Below are positions 37,469 to 45,361 of a stretch of DNA of 64,000 nucleotides, in pieces. This DNA comes from Algicola sp. GTDB lineage: Bacteria > Bacteroidota > Bacteroidia > Flavobacteriales > Flavobacteriaceae. Positions within the stretch are counted from its first letter, which is position 1, and every line of letters starts with the position of its first letter. The notes beneath the pieces were generated by a model. It saw nothing but the letters and a program-made list of their open reading frames with translations. It was not told the DNA's origin and made no database searches. The stretch spans positions 1 to 64,000 of the forward strand of contig JAAEZI010000008.1 of the NCBI GenBank assembly GCA_018222915.1, given 5' to 3'. Position numbers and translations under genes: made by a program.

Positions 37469-38161
37469 ATGGCCAATATAAAAGTAATCATTCCCGCATA
37501 TAATGAAGCTGATTCCATAGGACTGGTCATAAAGGATATTCCTAATGTGGTGAATGAAATTATTGTCGTAAGTAATAATTCTACAGATCATACGGAACGC
37601 AATGCCAAACAAGCTGGCGCTACAGTATTATCTGAAATGAGAAAAGGATATGGCTATGCTTGTTTAAAAGGAATGAGCTATGTCGCCCTTCAAAAGGAGA
37701 CACCAGATATCATTGTTTTTTTAGATGGTGATTTTAGTGACTACCCTGAAGAACTGACAAAACTAATACAACCTATTATTGAAAACGATTTGGATTTTGT
37801 AGTGGGAGCACGTGTAAAGACGTTACGGGAAAAAGGATCAATGACCAAGCCCCAAATCTTTGGAAATTGGCTTGCAACATCCCTTATGCGCTTATTTTTT
37901 GGATCAAAATTTAGCGACTTAGGTCCCTTTAGAGCCATAAAATATGATAAGCTTCTACAGCTTCAAATGGAAGATAAAACCTATGGATGGACCATCGAAA
38001 TGCAACTAAAAGCCTTACGCCAAAAGTTGAAATACACAGAAGTCCCTGTTAATTATAGAAATAGAATAGGCGTCTCAAAAGTTTCAGGTACGGTAAAAGG
38101 TGCTATATTTGCAGGCGTAAAAATCCTAGGTTGGATTTTTAAATATAGTTTTAAAAAATGA
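37469..38161 (+). CDS. GT2 glycosyltransferase, dolichol-phosphate-sugar-synthase-like
   Basis: 230 aa from the ATG at 37469 (a TTG seven codons earlier lies inside the -7 element and is rejected). Motifs: KVIIPAYNEADSIG, IIVVSNNSTDHT, KGYGYACLKGM, VFLDGDFSDYPEE (the DxD), and GPFRAIKYDKL, as in polyprenyl-phosphate glucosyl/mannosyl transferases, but without C-terminal membrane helices. Its stop codon overlaps the start of the next GT2 (ATGA). It may load a lipid-phosphate carrier used by the GT-C enzyme two genes on. Confidence 0.88.
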   Translation: MANIKVIIPAYNEADSIGLVIKDIPNVVNEIIVVSNNSTDHTERNAKQAGATVLSEMRKGYGYACLKGMSYVALQKETPDIIVFLDGDFSDYPEELTKLIQPIIENDLDFVVGARVKTLREKGSMTKPQIFGNWLATSLMRLFFGSKFSDLGPFRAIKYDKLLQLQMEDKTYGWTIEMQLKALRQKLKYTEVPVNYRNRIGVSKVSGTVKGAIFAGVKILGWIFKYSFKK

Positions 38162-39651
38162 TTCTCGAAACGGTTATAATTGTTGTTTACACCATTGCCA
38201 TTTTACTTATTTTCTTGTATGCTTTGGCACAACTCAACTTATTATCTAATTACCTTTCATCCAAAAAACATAATGATAAGGATTGTGCTACTTTTGATTT
38301 GTCCAATCCGGAGGAAGTTCCTTTTGTCACCATTCAACTCCCTGTTTTTAATGAAATGTACGTGATGGACCGTCTTTTGGACAATATTGCACGTCTTGAA
38401 TATCCAAAAGACAAACTAGAGATTCAAGTTTTAGACGATTCCACAGATGAAACCGTTGCTTCAACTAAACAGCATATTGAACGTTTAAAAGCGACTGGAT
38501 TAGACATTCAACATATTACAAGGGCAGATAGAACAGGCTTTAAGGCAGGTGCTTTAAAAGAAGGACTTAAACTAGCTAAAGGTGAATTTATTGCCATTTT
38601 TGATGCTGACTTTTTACCCAGAAAAAACTGGTTGAAACGGACAATCCCTTATTTCAAGGATGATCAGATTGGCGTGGTACAAACACGATGGGGACATATC
38701 AATCGGAACTATTCAATTCTTACGAAAATTCAAGCTTTTGCCTTAGATGCTCACTTTACCTTAGAACAAGTGGGTCGTAATTCTAAAGGTCATTTTATCA
38801 ATTTTAATGGCACTGCAGGCATCTGGCGTAAAGCTTGCATTATTGATGCTGGAAATTGGGAAGGCGATACGTTGACTGAAGATTTGGATTTGAGCTATAG
38901 AGCTCAGCTTAAAAATTGGAAATTTAAATATTTAGAAGATGTTGAAACACCTGCTGAACTACCTGTGGTGATTAGCGCTGCTCGCTCACAACAATTTAGG
39001 TGGAACAAAGGTGGTGCAGAGAACTTTAGAAAAATGCTTTGGCGTGTTTTAAAGTCCAGAAATATTTCCGTAAAAACAAAAGTACATGGTTTATTGCATT
39101 TACTGAACAGTACGATGTTTTTAAACGTCTTCATTGTTGCGGTTTTGAGTATTCCCATGCTTTATATCAAAAATGAATATGCGCATTTAAGGTTTTATTT
39201 CTACTTCATGAGCTTTTTTGTGATGAGTACCGTTATCTTTTTTGTTTGCTATTGGTTTATGTACAAGCAAATCTATGGCAGTGGCTTTAAGCGATTTTTT
39301 GGCTATATAGGTATGTTTTTTACCTTTTTCTCTATCGCTATGGGCTTCTCATTACACAATTCTATTGCTGTTATCGAAGGTCATATTGGGAAACGAAGTG
39401 AATTTGTGCGTACACCAAAATTTAATATTAGTACTATCAGAGATTCTTGGAAAGGGAATAAATACTTGAGAAAGAAATTATCGCCTCATGTCATTATTGA
39501 AGGACTCCTCATGCTCTACTTCGCCTTTGGACTATACAGTGCATTTGTAGTTGGTGATCAAGGTGGCGATTTTGGGCTATTCCCATTTCACCTGATGCTG
39601 TTTATTGGTTTTGGTTATGTGTTTTTTAAATCCATTTCATCCAAAGTGTAA
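38158..39651 (+). CDS. Cellulose-synthase-like membrane GT2
   Basis: 497 aa. N-terminal membrane helix (about 5-27), cytosolic GT2 domain with TIQLPVFNEMYV, VLDDSTDET, FDADF (DxD), the acceptor motif TEDLDLSYR and QQFRWNKGG (QxxRW), then four or five C-terminal helices. This is the processive beta-glycosyltransferase layout of CESA-like and CcdA-type glycan or glycolipid synthases. The product could be a short polymer or a glycosyl-lipid. It shares four bases with the gene before and one with the gene after. Confidence 0.9.
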   Translation: MILETVIIVVYTIAILLIFLYALAQLNLLSNYLSSKKHNDKDCATFDLSNPEEVPFVTIQLPVFNEMYVMDRLLDNIARLEYPKDKLEIQVLDDSTDETVASTKQHIERLKATGLDIQHITRADRTGFKAGALKEGLKLAKGEFIAIFDADFLPRKNWLKRTIPYFKDDQIGVVQTRWGHINRNYSILTKIQAFALDAHFTLEQVGRNSKGHFINFNGTAGIWRKACIIDAGNWEGDTLTEDLDLSYRAQLKNWKFKYLEDVETPAELPVVISAARSQQFRWNKGGAENFRKMLWRVLKSRNISVKTKVHGLLHLLNSTMFLNVFIVAVLSIPMLYIKNEYAHLRFYFYFMSFFVMSTVIFFVCYWFMYKQIYGSGFKRFFGYIGMFFTFFSIAMGFSLHNSIAVIEGHIGKRSEFVRTPKFNISTIRDSWKGNKYLRKKLSPHVIIEGLLMLYFAFGLYSAFVVGDQGGDFGLFPFHLMLFIGFGYVFFKSISSKV

Positions 39652-41024
39652 TGTTATTTTGGAAAACGTATAAAGCGCCATTACTTCTGACTTTGGTCAG
39701 TAGTTGCTTTTATGTTTTTTTTGCCTATGACCTTGTTAGGACAGATGGCCCAAAGTTAATTTTACTTTACACGGTATTGTGGATATCCTTCTTAATGCTG
39801 TTTAAATTCGGTAAACAACATACACGTTTATTGACGATAGTTGCCTTTGTGTTTAGGGCTATATTTATAATTGCCATACCAAATTTGTCACAAGATTTTT
39901 ACCGATTTATATGGGACGGACGATTATTACTGGAAGGTTTCAATCCCTATCTGTATACGCCTGAACAATTTATGACTGTTGGAAGTTTTCCAATTCATCA
40001 GGCTCAAGTACTTTACGAAGGCATGGGAGAACTCAACGGCAGTCATTTTAGTAACTATCCGCCATTGAAACAACTGTGTTTCGGATTAGCAGCTGCAGTA
40101 TCGAACCATAGTATTCTAGGATCTGTTATTGTATTTCGGCTTTTAATTATCGCTGCAGATTTTGGAACACTTTTCTACGGAAAGCGGTTATTAGCACAAC
40201 TAAAACTACCTGTAAATAATATATTCCTCTATATTTTAAACCCTTTTATTATTATAGAGTTAACTGGAAACCTACATTTCGAAGGTATCCTAATATGCTG
40301 TCTCGTTTGGAGTTTATACCTTTTAAACTGTGGGAAATGGAAAATGGCAGCTATCGTATTTGCCTTTTCTATTTCTGTCAAGTTAATTCCTTTATTATTA
40401 CTCCCATTGTTCTTCCGATATTTTAAAAAAGCGTCAGATCACAGATTAAATTTTGGAAGATTGATGGCTTTCTATGCTATTGTAGGTCTTACAACACTAC
40501 TACTATTTCTGCCATTTTATTCAAAGGCGTTTTTCAACAACTATACAGGAACGGTCGCGCTTTGGTTTCAAAACTTTGAATTTAATGCTAGTTTCTATTA
40601 TATCGCTAGGGAGATTGGTTACTTATTTAGAGGTTATAATGAAATTGCAATTATAGGTAAAATCTTGGCTCTTTTGGTCTTTTGTATGGTTGTTGGAATT
40701 GCTTTTTCTAAAAAGCAACAAACCCTTAAAACGTTAATAGTTCAGATGCTTTTCGCCTTGTCAGTTTATCTCTTTTTGAGTACGACTGTACACCCGTGGT
40801 ATTTGGCAACCTTAGTGATTCTGAGTGTCTTTACAAACTACAAATACCCAATGGTTTGGAGTTATACCATCATTTTAAGTTACCTCGCTTATTTGAACCT
40901 CAATACCGCAGATAAATCTGAGAACCTTTGGATTATCGCATTGGAATACACGATCGTCTACACTGTCTTTATTTATGAAGTTTTTATAAAAAAAGCCAAC
41001 TCAAAAGAGTTGGCTTCATCATAA
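39651..41024 (+). CDS. GT-C membrane glycosyltransferase (mannosyltransferase-like)
   Basis: 457 aa with about 11 hydrophobic helices. The early extracytoplasmic loop contains DFYRFIWDGRLLLEGFNPY, typical of polyprenyl-phosphate-mannose-dependent GT-C enzymes (acidic residue and RxxWDG...NPY), and STTVHPWYL lies near the end. It would transfer a sugar from a lipid-phosphate donor on the outer face of the inner membrane, perhaps the donor made by the GT2 at 37469. The last ten or so codons (KKANSKELASS) are encoded by a terminator hairpin that serves the converging gene. Confidence 0.8.
   Translation: MLFWKTYKAPLLLTLVSSCFYVFFAYDLVRTDGPKLILLYTVLWISFLMLFKFGKQHTRLLTIVAFVFRAIFIIAIPNLSQDFYRFIWDGRLLLEGFNPYLYTPEQFMTVGSFPIHQAQVLYEGMGELNGSHFSNYPPLKQLCFGLAAAVSNHSILGSVIVFRLLIIAADFGTLFYGKRLLAQLKLPVNNIFLYILNPFIIIELTGNLHFEGILICCLVWSLYLLNCGKWKMAAIVFAFSISVKLIPLLLLPLFFRYFKKASDHRLNFGRLMAFYAIVGLTTLLLFLPFYSKAFFNNYTGTVALWFQNFEFNASFYYIAREIGYLFRGYNEIAIIGKILALLVFCMVVGIAFSKKQQTLKTLIVQMLFALSVYLFLSTTVHPWYLATLVILSVFTNYKYPMVWSYTIILSYLAYLNLNTADKSENLWIIALEYTIVYTVFIYEVFIKKANSKELASS
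40988..41014 (-). terminator. Rho-independent terminator inside the 3' end of the converging gene
   Basis: On the minus strand GCCAACTC-TTTT-GAGTTGGC (41014-40995) is followed by seven T (40994-40988). It lies 22 bp after the stop of the 115-aa secreted protein gene. It is a strong terminator for that gene and at the same time codes for the C-terminus of the plus-strand glycosyltransferase. On the plus strand the stem is not followed by a T-run. Confidence 0.85.
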
Positions 41025-41036
41025 ATTGGTGAAAAA

Positions 41037-41384
41037 TTATAGTTTTTTTAGGGCTATAATTTTATAAATATCGACTTCATCTTCATAGCCATCTTCATCG
41101 ATTTCAGTTTCTGTTGTGACTGTATATGTAACACTAATTTTAGCACCAACATGTTGGTCAGACATCAAATCGAAAGATTTAGATAAGCCTTCATCCACCT
41201 GCTGAAATGTCATAGTATACTCTTCATCATCTTCATCTATTCCAATAAAGTTGTATCCATAATCTTCGTGTCCATCGTAAATACCTTCAAAAGTTAGCTT
41301 GTCTTGAACAGCCATTACGAAAGAAGACATGGTTACAAAACAGATCATTAATAAGCTCGTCAATAGTATTGATTTTGTTTTCAT
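41037..41384 (-). CDS. Small secreted acidic protein of unknown function
   Basis: 115 aa. Signal peptide (MKTKSILLTSLLMICFV...SSFVMA), then about 88 residues with many Asp, Glu and Tyr and alternating strands (YGYNFIGIDEDDEEYTMTFQQVDE and ISVTYTVTTETEIDEDGYEDE). I do not recognise a family. It could be a small beta-sandwich or OB-like periplasmic protein, perhaps calcium-binding. It has its own good terminator and is separated from the polyamine operon by 161 bp. Confidence 0.75.
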   Translation of the reverse strand: MKTKSILLTSLLMICFVTMSSFVMAVQDKLTFEGIYDGHEDYGYNFIGIDEDDEEYTMTFQQVDEGLSKSFDLMSDQHVGAKISVTYTVTTETEIDEDGYEDEVDIYKIIALKKL

Positions 41385-41545
41385 TTTAAACCTAATTTTA
41401 AAACTGAATATTCATTTAGTTTCTTCGGAAGTTTGCCACTACAAGTCCGAGAGCACTTTTAGTAATATCATTCTAATGACTTACACGTGGAGTGAGTTCT
41501 ATATATACGTTTTTTTTAAAGGTTTAGATCATTTCATCCTTAATA

Positions 41546-41881
41546 CTAGAGGTCATCATCGTCCTCATCAGACATTCCCTCGGTGTCTAAATCTGGATCC
41601 TGAACCGCATCTGGATCATCATTATCAAAATCTTCATAATCGTCCTCATCGTAGTTTTCCATGGTTACTTCAAGTTTCGTACTAACTTTCACCAAGTATT
41701 TGGTGTCTTCAGTAGTTACTTCTACAGCTTCCACAATTTCGTTATTGGCATTTCGAAATGAGATAATATGATCGTCATCATAACCATCAGGATACCTCTC
41801 TACTAACAAGGCTAAAATTTCTGGAGTTAATTTTTTAAAATCAACTATAACTCGTTTTAAGTTTGCGTCTTTACGTTTCAT
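41546..41881 (-). CDS. Small cytoplasmic protein with acidic tail, end of polyamine operon
   Basis: 111 aa, no signal peptide. A basic N-terminus (MKRKDANLKRVIVDFKKL) leads into a compact alpha/beta part, then from residue 80 a tail of Asp and Glu (YDEDDYEDFDNDDPDAVQD to SDEDDDDL). I do not recognise a named family, but similar short proteins follow speA/speB genes in flavobacteria as far as I recall. It starts 42 bp after the GNAT-nitrilase stop. The tail could bind polyamines, nucleic-acid-binding proteins or metal ions; this is a guess. Confidence 0.75.
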   Translation of the reverse strand: MKRKDANLKRVIVDFKKLTPEILALLVERYPDGYDDDHIISFRNANNEIVEAVEVTTEDTKYLVKVSTKLEVTMENYDEDDYEDFDNDDPDAVQDPDLDTEGMSDEDDDDL

Positions 41882-41923
41882 TGTTTGTTGTAATTGGAGC
41901 TAATTTTGATTTAAATATACTAT

Positions 41924-43456
41924 TTATTCTTTTACTCGTATGACGTTATAGACATCTTTTCTTCTATCCTTTAAATTTTTCACTGCACCAAAAGAATGCA
42001 ATTCGCGCAGTAAACTTAAATCGACGTCGGCCACCAATATCATTTCAGTGTTGGTGGTTGCTTCTGCCTTAATACCATTATTAGGAAATGAAAAATCACA
42101 TGGTGTAAACACAGCAGATTGGGCATATTGAATATCCATGTTATTCACATTCGGCAAATTCCCTACACTCCCTGCAATAGCCACATAGCACTCATTTTCA
42201 ACCGCACGAGCTTGCGCACATAACCGCACTCGAGAATAGCCATTTTGTGTATCGGTTAAAAATGGGACAAACAAAATATCCATACCTTCATCAGCTAATA
42301 ACCTAGAAAGTTCTGGAAACTCAGAATCATAGCAAATCAAGATTCCTATTTTTCCTGCATCAGTTTCAAAAGTCTTTAATTCATTACCTTGTTGCATTCC
42401 CCAGACTCGTGCTTCGTCTGGCGTGACGTGAATTTTCTCATAGCGTTCTAAACTTCCATCTCTACGACATAAATAACCAACATTAAAGAGTTTGTCATCG
42501 ACAACTTCTGGCATGCTACCTGATATAATATTGATGTTATAAGAAATTGACAACTGCTGTAGCTTTTCGATAATGGTTTTAGTGTATTTAGCCAATTCTC
42601 TAATCGCATCAGGCTCGTGCATATGATTATATTCTGCCATCAACGGCGCATTAAAGAACTCCGGGAAAACCGCAAAATCAGATCTGTAAGCAGCAACACT
42701 GTCCACAAAATATTCGACCTGCTCCATGAGATCATCTAAATTTTTATACGGTCTCATCTGCCACTGAATAAGACCCAGTCTTACAACAGTTTTTACGGTG
42801 CTCGCCTTTCGTCTTTCTTTGGTATAATAGATATTATCCCATTCCATTAATACTGCATACTCATTAGATGCTGTATCGCCTTCAAGATAGCCTTTCAAAA
42901 CTCTAACCGGATGAAAATCATTAGAAATCTGAAAATTAAGAACGGCGTCATTAATCTCTTTTCGTCTTACTTTTTCAATATACTGTTTTGGAGTGAATTC
43001 TTTTTGATAGTTATGATAACCTGGCATTCTACCTCCAAAAACAATACTTTTAAGATTTAATTCCTCACAGAGCTCTTTTCTGTAATCGTATAAACGTCTG
43101 CCTAATCTTAAGCCTCTAAATTCAGGTTTTATAAACACATCAATCCCATAAAGCACTTCACCATCTGGATTGTGGTTTTTGAATTTCTCTCCCTCAACGA
43201 TATCATTGTAAGTATGCGCATCTTCTATTTTTTCTGAATCTACTATCAACGACAATGCACAGCCAGCAATGACGCCATCAATTTTTATGACCACTTGACC
43301 TTGAGGAAAGATTGTTGTTAAACGTTTTATTTCGCTTTTTTTCCATACAGAATCTTTCATACCTCCATAGACCTCTAGCGTTGTCTCTTTTAATTCCTTA
43401 AAATCGTCAACCGAAAGGTATTTCAGTTCTATATTTTCAATCTTTTGTTCTTCCAT
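41924..43456 (-). CDS. GNAT acetyltransferase-nitrilase fusion protein
   Basis: 510 aa in two parts. Residues 10-205 are a GNAT acetyltransferase (VLYGIDVFIKPEFRGLRLGRRLYDYRK is the acetyl-CoA loop). Residues 225-510 are a carbon-nitrogen hydrolase with the complete triad Glu266 (FPEFF), Lys341 (EKIHVTPDE) and Cys375 (ICYDSEFPE). The nitrilase half resembles N-carbamoylputrescine amidase and omega-amidase groups. In this operon it follows the deoxyhypusine-synthase-like gene with a one-base overlap, so a role in polyamine acylation, deacylation or amide cleavage is likely. Which half acts first, and on what, is not known. Confidence 0.92.
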   Translation of the reverse strand: MEEQKIENIELKYLSVDDFKELKETTLEVYGGMKDSVWKKSEIKRLTTIFPQGQVVIKIDGVIAGCALSLIVDSEKIEDAHTYNDIVEGEKFKNHNPDGEVLYGIDVFIKPEFRGLRLGRRLYDYRKELCEELNLKSIVFGGRMPGYHNYQKEFTPKQYIEKVRRKEINDAVLNFQISNDFHPVRVLKGYLEGDTASNEYAVLMEWDNIYYTKERRKASTVKTVVRLGLIQWQMRPYKNLDDLMEQVEYFVDSVAAYRSDFAVFPEFFNAPLMAEYNHMHEPDAIRELAKYTKTIIEKLQQLSISYNINIISGSMPEVVDDKLFNVGYLCRRDGSLERYEKIHVTPDEARVWGMQQGNELKTFETDAGKIGILICYDSEFPELSRLLADEGMDILFVPFLTDTQNGYSRVRLCAQARAVENECYVAIAGSVGNLPNVNNMDIQYAQSAVFTPCDFSFPNNGIKAEATTNTEMILVADVDLSLLRELHSFGAVKNLKDRRKDVYNVIRVKE

Positions 43457-44439
43457 TACATGTCTAAAAGGTAGGCAAAAATTAATGGGGCAACGATTGT
43501 CGCATCACTTTCAATGATGAATTTTGGTGTGTTGATATCGAGTTTTCCCCAAGTAATTTTCTCATTCGGAACAGCTCCAGAATAGGAACCATAACTCGTT
43601 GTAGAATCACTTATTTGGCAGAAATAACTCCAAAATGGGGTGTCTGTACGCTCCATATCTTGATAAAGCATTGGCACGACACAAATTGGAAAGTCTCCTG
43701 CAATTCCACCTCCAATTTGAAAAAACCCAATACCTTTTTCCGAATTTTCAGTATACCAATCTGCTAGAAACGTCATGTATTCTATACCAGATTTCATTGT
43801 GCTTGCTTGTAATTCTCCTTTAAGCACGTAGCTAGCGAAGATATTTCCCATGGTACTATCCTCCCAACCAGGGCAAACAATAGGCAAATTCTTTTCCGCA
43901 GCGGCATACATCCACGAATCTTTCAAATCTATTTCGTAATATTCTTCTAAAACACCTGAAAGCAACAATCTATACATATATTCATGTGGCAGATAACGTT
44001 CACCTTTGGCTTCAGCATCTTTCCATATTTTTACAATATGCTCTTGAATTCTTCGGAAGGCTTCTTCTTCAGGAATACAGGTATCGGTTACACGATTTAA
44101 ACCTTTTTCCAACAAATCCCATTCTTCTTGAGGCGTTAAATCACGGTAATTTGGTACACGTTTATAATGCGAATGTGCTACCAAATTCATGATATCTTCT
44201 TCAAGGTTTGCTCCGGTGCAAGACACGATATGTACTTTATCCTGACGAATCATTTCGGCGAAAATTTTACCTAATTCGGCAGTACTCATAGCACCAGCCA
44301 GTGACACCAGCATTTTAGCACCTGAATGAAGTTGGTCTTCATAAGCTTTAGCAGCATCTACTAAAGCCGCAGCATTAAAATGCAAATAATATTTTTCTAT
44401 AAATTGAGATATAGATCCTTTAGTTGTCGTCATCATCAT
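43456..44439 (-). CDS. Deoxyhypusine synthase family protein (polyamine synthase)
   Basis: 327 aa. NAD-binding and active-site features of the family are present: SLAGAMSTAELGK, VSCTGANLEED, FQIGGGIAGDFP, and the catalytic Lys299 in ITWGKL, matching the WGK of eukaryotic enzymes. Bacteria lack eIF5A, so the usual substrate is absent; bacterial members transfer the aminobutyl group to another amine, for example making homospermidine from putrescine. It starts within the last 20 bp of speB, and putrescine from that enzyme is the expected substrate. Start choice among three successive Met codons is uncertain. Confidence 0.92.
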   Translation of the reverse strand: MMMTTTKGSISQFIEKYYLHFNAAALVDAAKAYEDQLHSGAKMLVSLAGAMSTAELGKIFAEMIRQDKVHIVSCTGANLEEDIMNLVAHSHYKRVPNYRDLTPQEEWDLLEKGLNRVTDTCIPEEEAFRRIQEHIVKIWKDAEAKGERYLPHEYMYRLLLSGVLEEYYEIDLKDSWMYAAAEKNLPIVCPGWEDSTMGNIFASYVLKGELQASTMKSGIEYMTFLADWYTENSEKGIGFFQIGGGIAGDFPICVVPMLYQDMERTDTPFWSYFCQISDSTTSYGSYSGAVPNEKITWGKLDINTPKFIIESDATIVAPLIFAYLLDM

Positions 44440-45361
44440 TAAATTTAGAGAATTTATTAATACCTACTTTCGATTCGTTAAAATTATTGTCGAAATCATC
44501 CATCGCATCTTCATTTAAGAACTTATATGTTAGCATTTTGTAGTATAACTTTGCTGCTAAGAAATCTGATGATTTTTCTTTTGAATTCGGACATAACTCC
44601 ACAATATCAAATCCTACAACATTTTTTTCTTCAAAAACCTGACGTAAAAAATCTAAAGTCTCATACCAGAGTAATCCGCCAGGCTCAGGAGTTCCTGTTG
44701 ATGGCATAATAGAAGGATCGAAAGCATCCAAATCGAATGTAATATAAACATTGTCTGTCATCAAATCAATAGCTGAATCCATCCAGTTATCATCCTCTGC
44801 CATTTCATGCGCAAAGAATGTTTTATCGGCATCCATCACAGTTGTTTCCATCACATCCATACTTCGAATACCAACCTGAATTAAATTGGTCGTCTGACTT
44901 GCTTCATACAAAGCACAAGCGTGATTGCACTTACTACCTTGATAGCTTTTACGCAAATCAGCATGTGCGTCAATCTGCAACACTGTTAAATTATCAAAAC
45001 ACTCATTAAAAGCTCTGATGCTACCAATTGAAATAGAATGTTCACCTCCAAAAGTTGTCACAAATTTATTCTTCTTGATGTACTTTTTAGTTACTTGATG
45101 CACGACATCCACCACCTTTGCTGGAGAGTCATTTTCAATAATAGCATCAGCAAGAAATACACCTTGCTTGTAAACCTCAGTTTTGGTTTCAATATCATAA
45201 AGCTCCATATTCTCGGAAGCATTTAAAAAAGCCTCTGGGCCTTTATCTGCTCCTTTTTGCCAAGTGCTTGTTCCATCATATGGCACTGGAATCAATACAA
45301 TTTTTGAACTGTCCAATTTAGAAAATTGCTCTTCTATTCCTGCGTAAGTTTTATTGTTCAT
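44420..45361 (-). CDS. speB: Agmatinase
   Basis: 313 aa ureohydrolase. Manganese ligands lie in GGEHSIS, DAHADLR and FDLDAFDPS, the three classic motifs of arginase/agmatinase enzymes. It hydrolyses agmatine to putrescine and urea, following arginine decarboxylase. Its start overlaps the speA end by 11 bp and its end overlaps the deoxyhypusine-synthase-like start by 20 bp. The C-terminus is acidic (KFNDDDDN). Agmatinase rather than arginase is preferred from the gene context. Confidence 0.93.
   Translation of the reverse strand: MNNKTYAGIEEQFSKLDSSKIVLIPVPYDGTSTWQKGADKGPEAFLNASENMELYDIETKTEVYKQGVFLADAIIENDSPAKVVDVVHQVTKKYIKKNKFVTTFGGEHSISIGSIRAFNECFDNLTVLQIDAHADLRKSYQGSKCNHACALYEASQTTNLIQVGIRSMDVMETTVMDADKTFFAHEMAEDDNWMDSAIDLMTDNVYITFDLDAFDPSIMPSTGTPEPGGLLWYETLDFLRQVFEEKNVVGFDIVELCPNSKEKSSDFLAAKLYYKMLTYKFLNEDAMDDFDNNFNESKVGINKFSKFNDDDDN

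Noticed and set aside
41938-41950. TGACGTT near the end of the GNAT-nitrilase gene as another regulator site
   Set aside because: It lies inside coding sequence, is not an exact copy of the TGACGTA heptamer, and has no companion sites.
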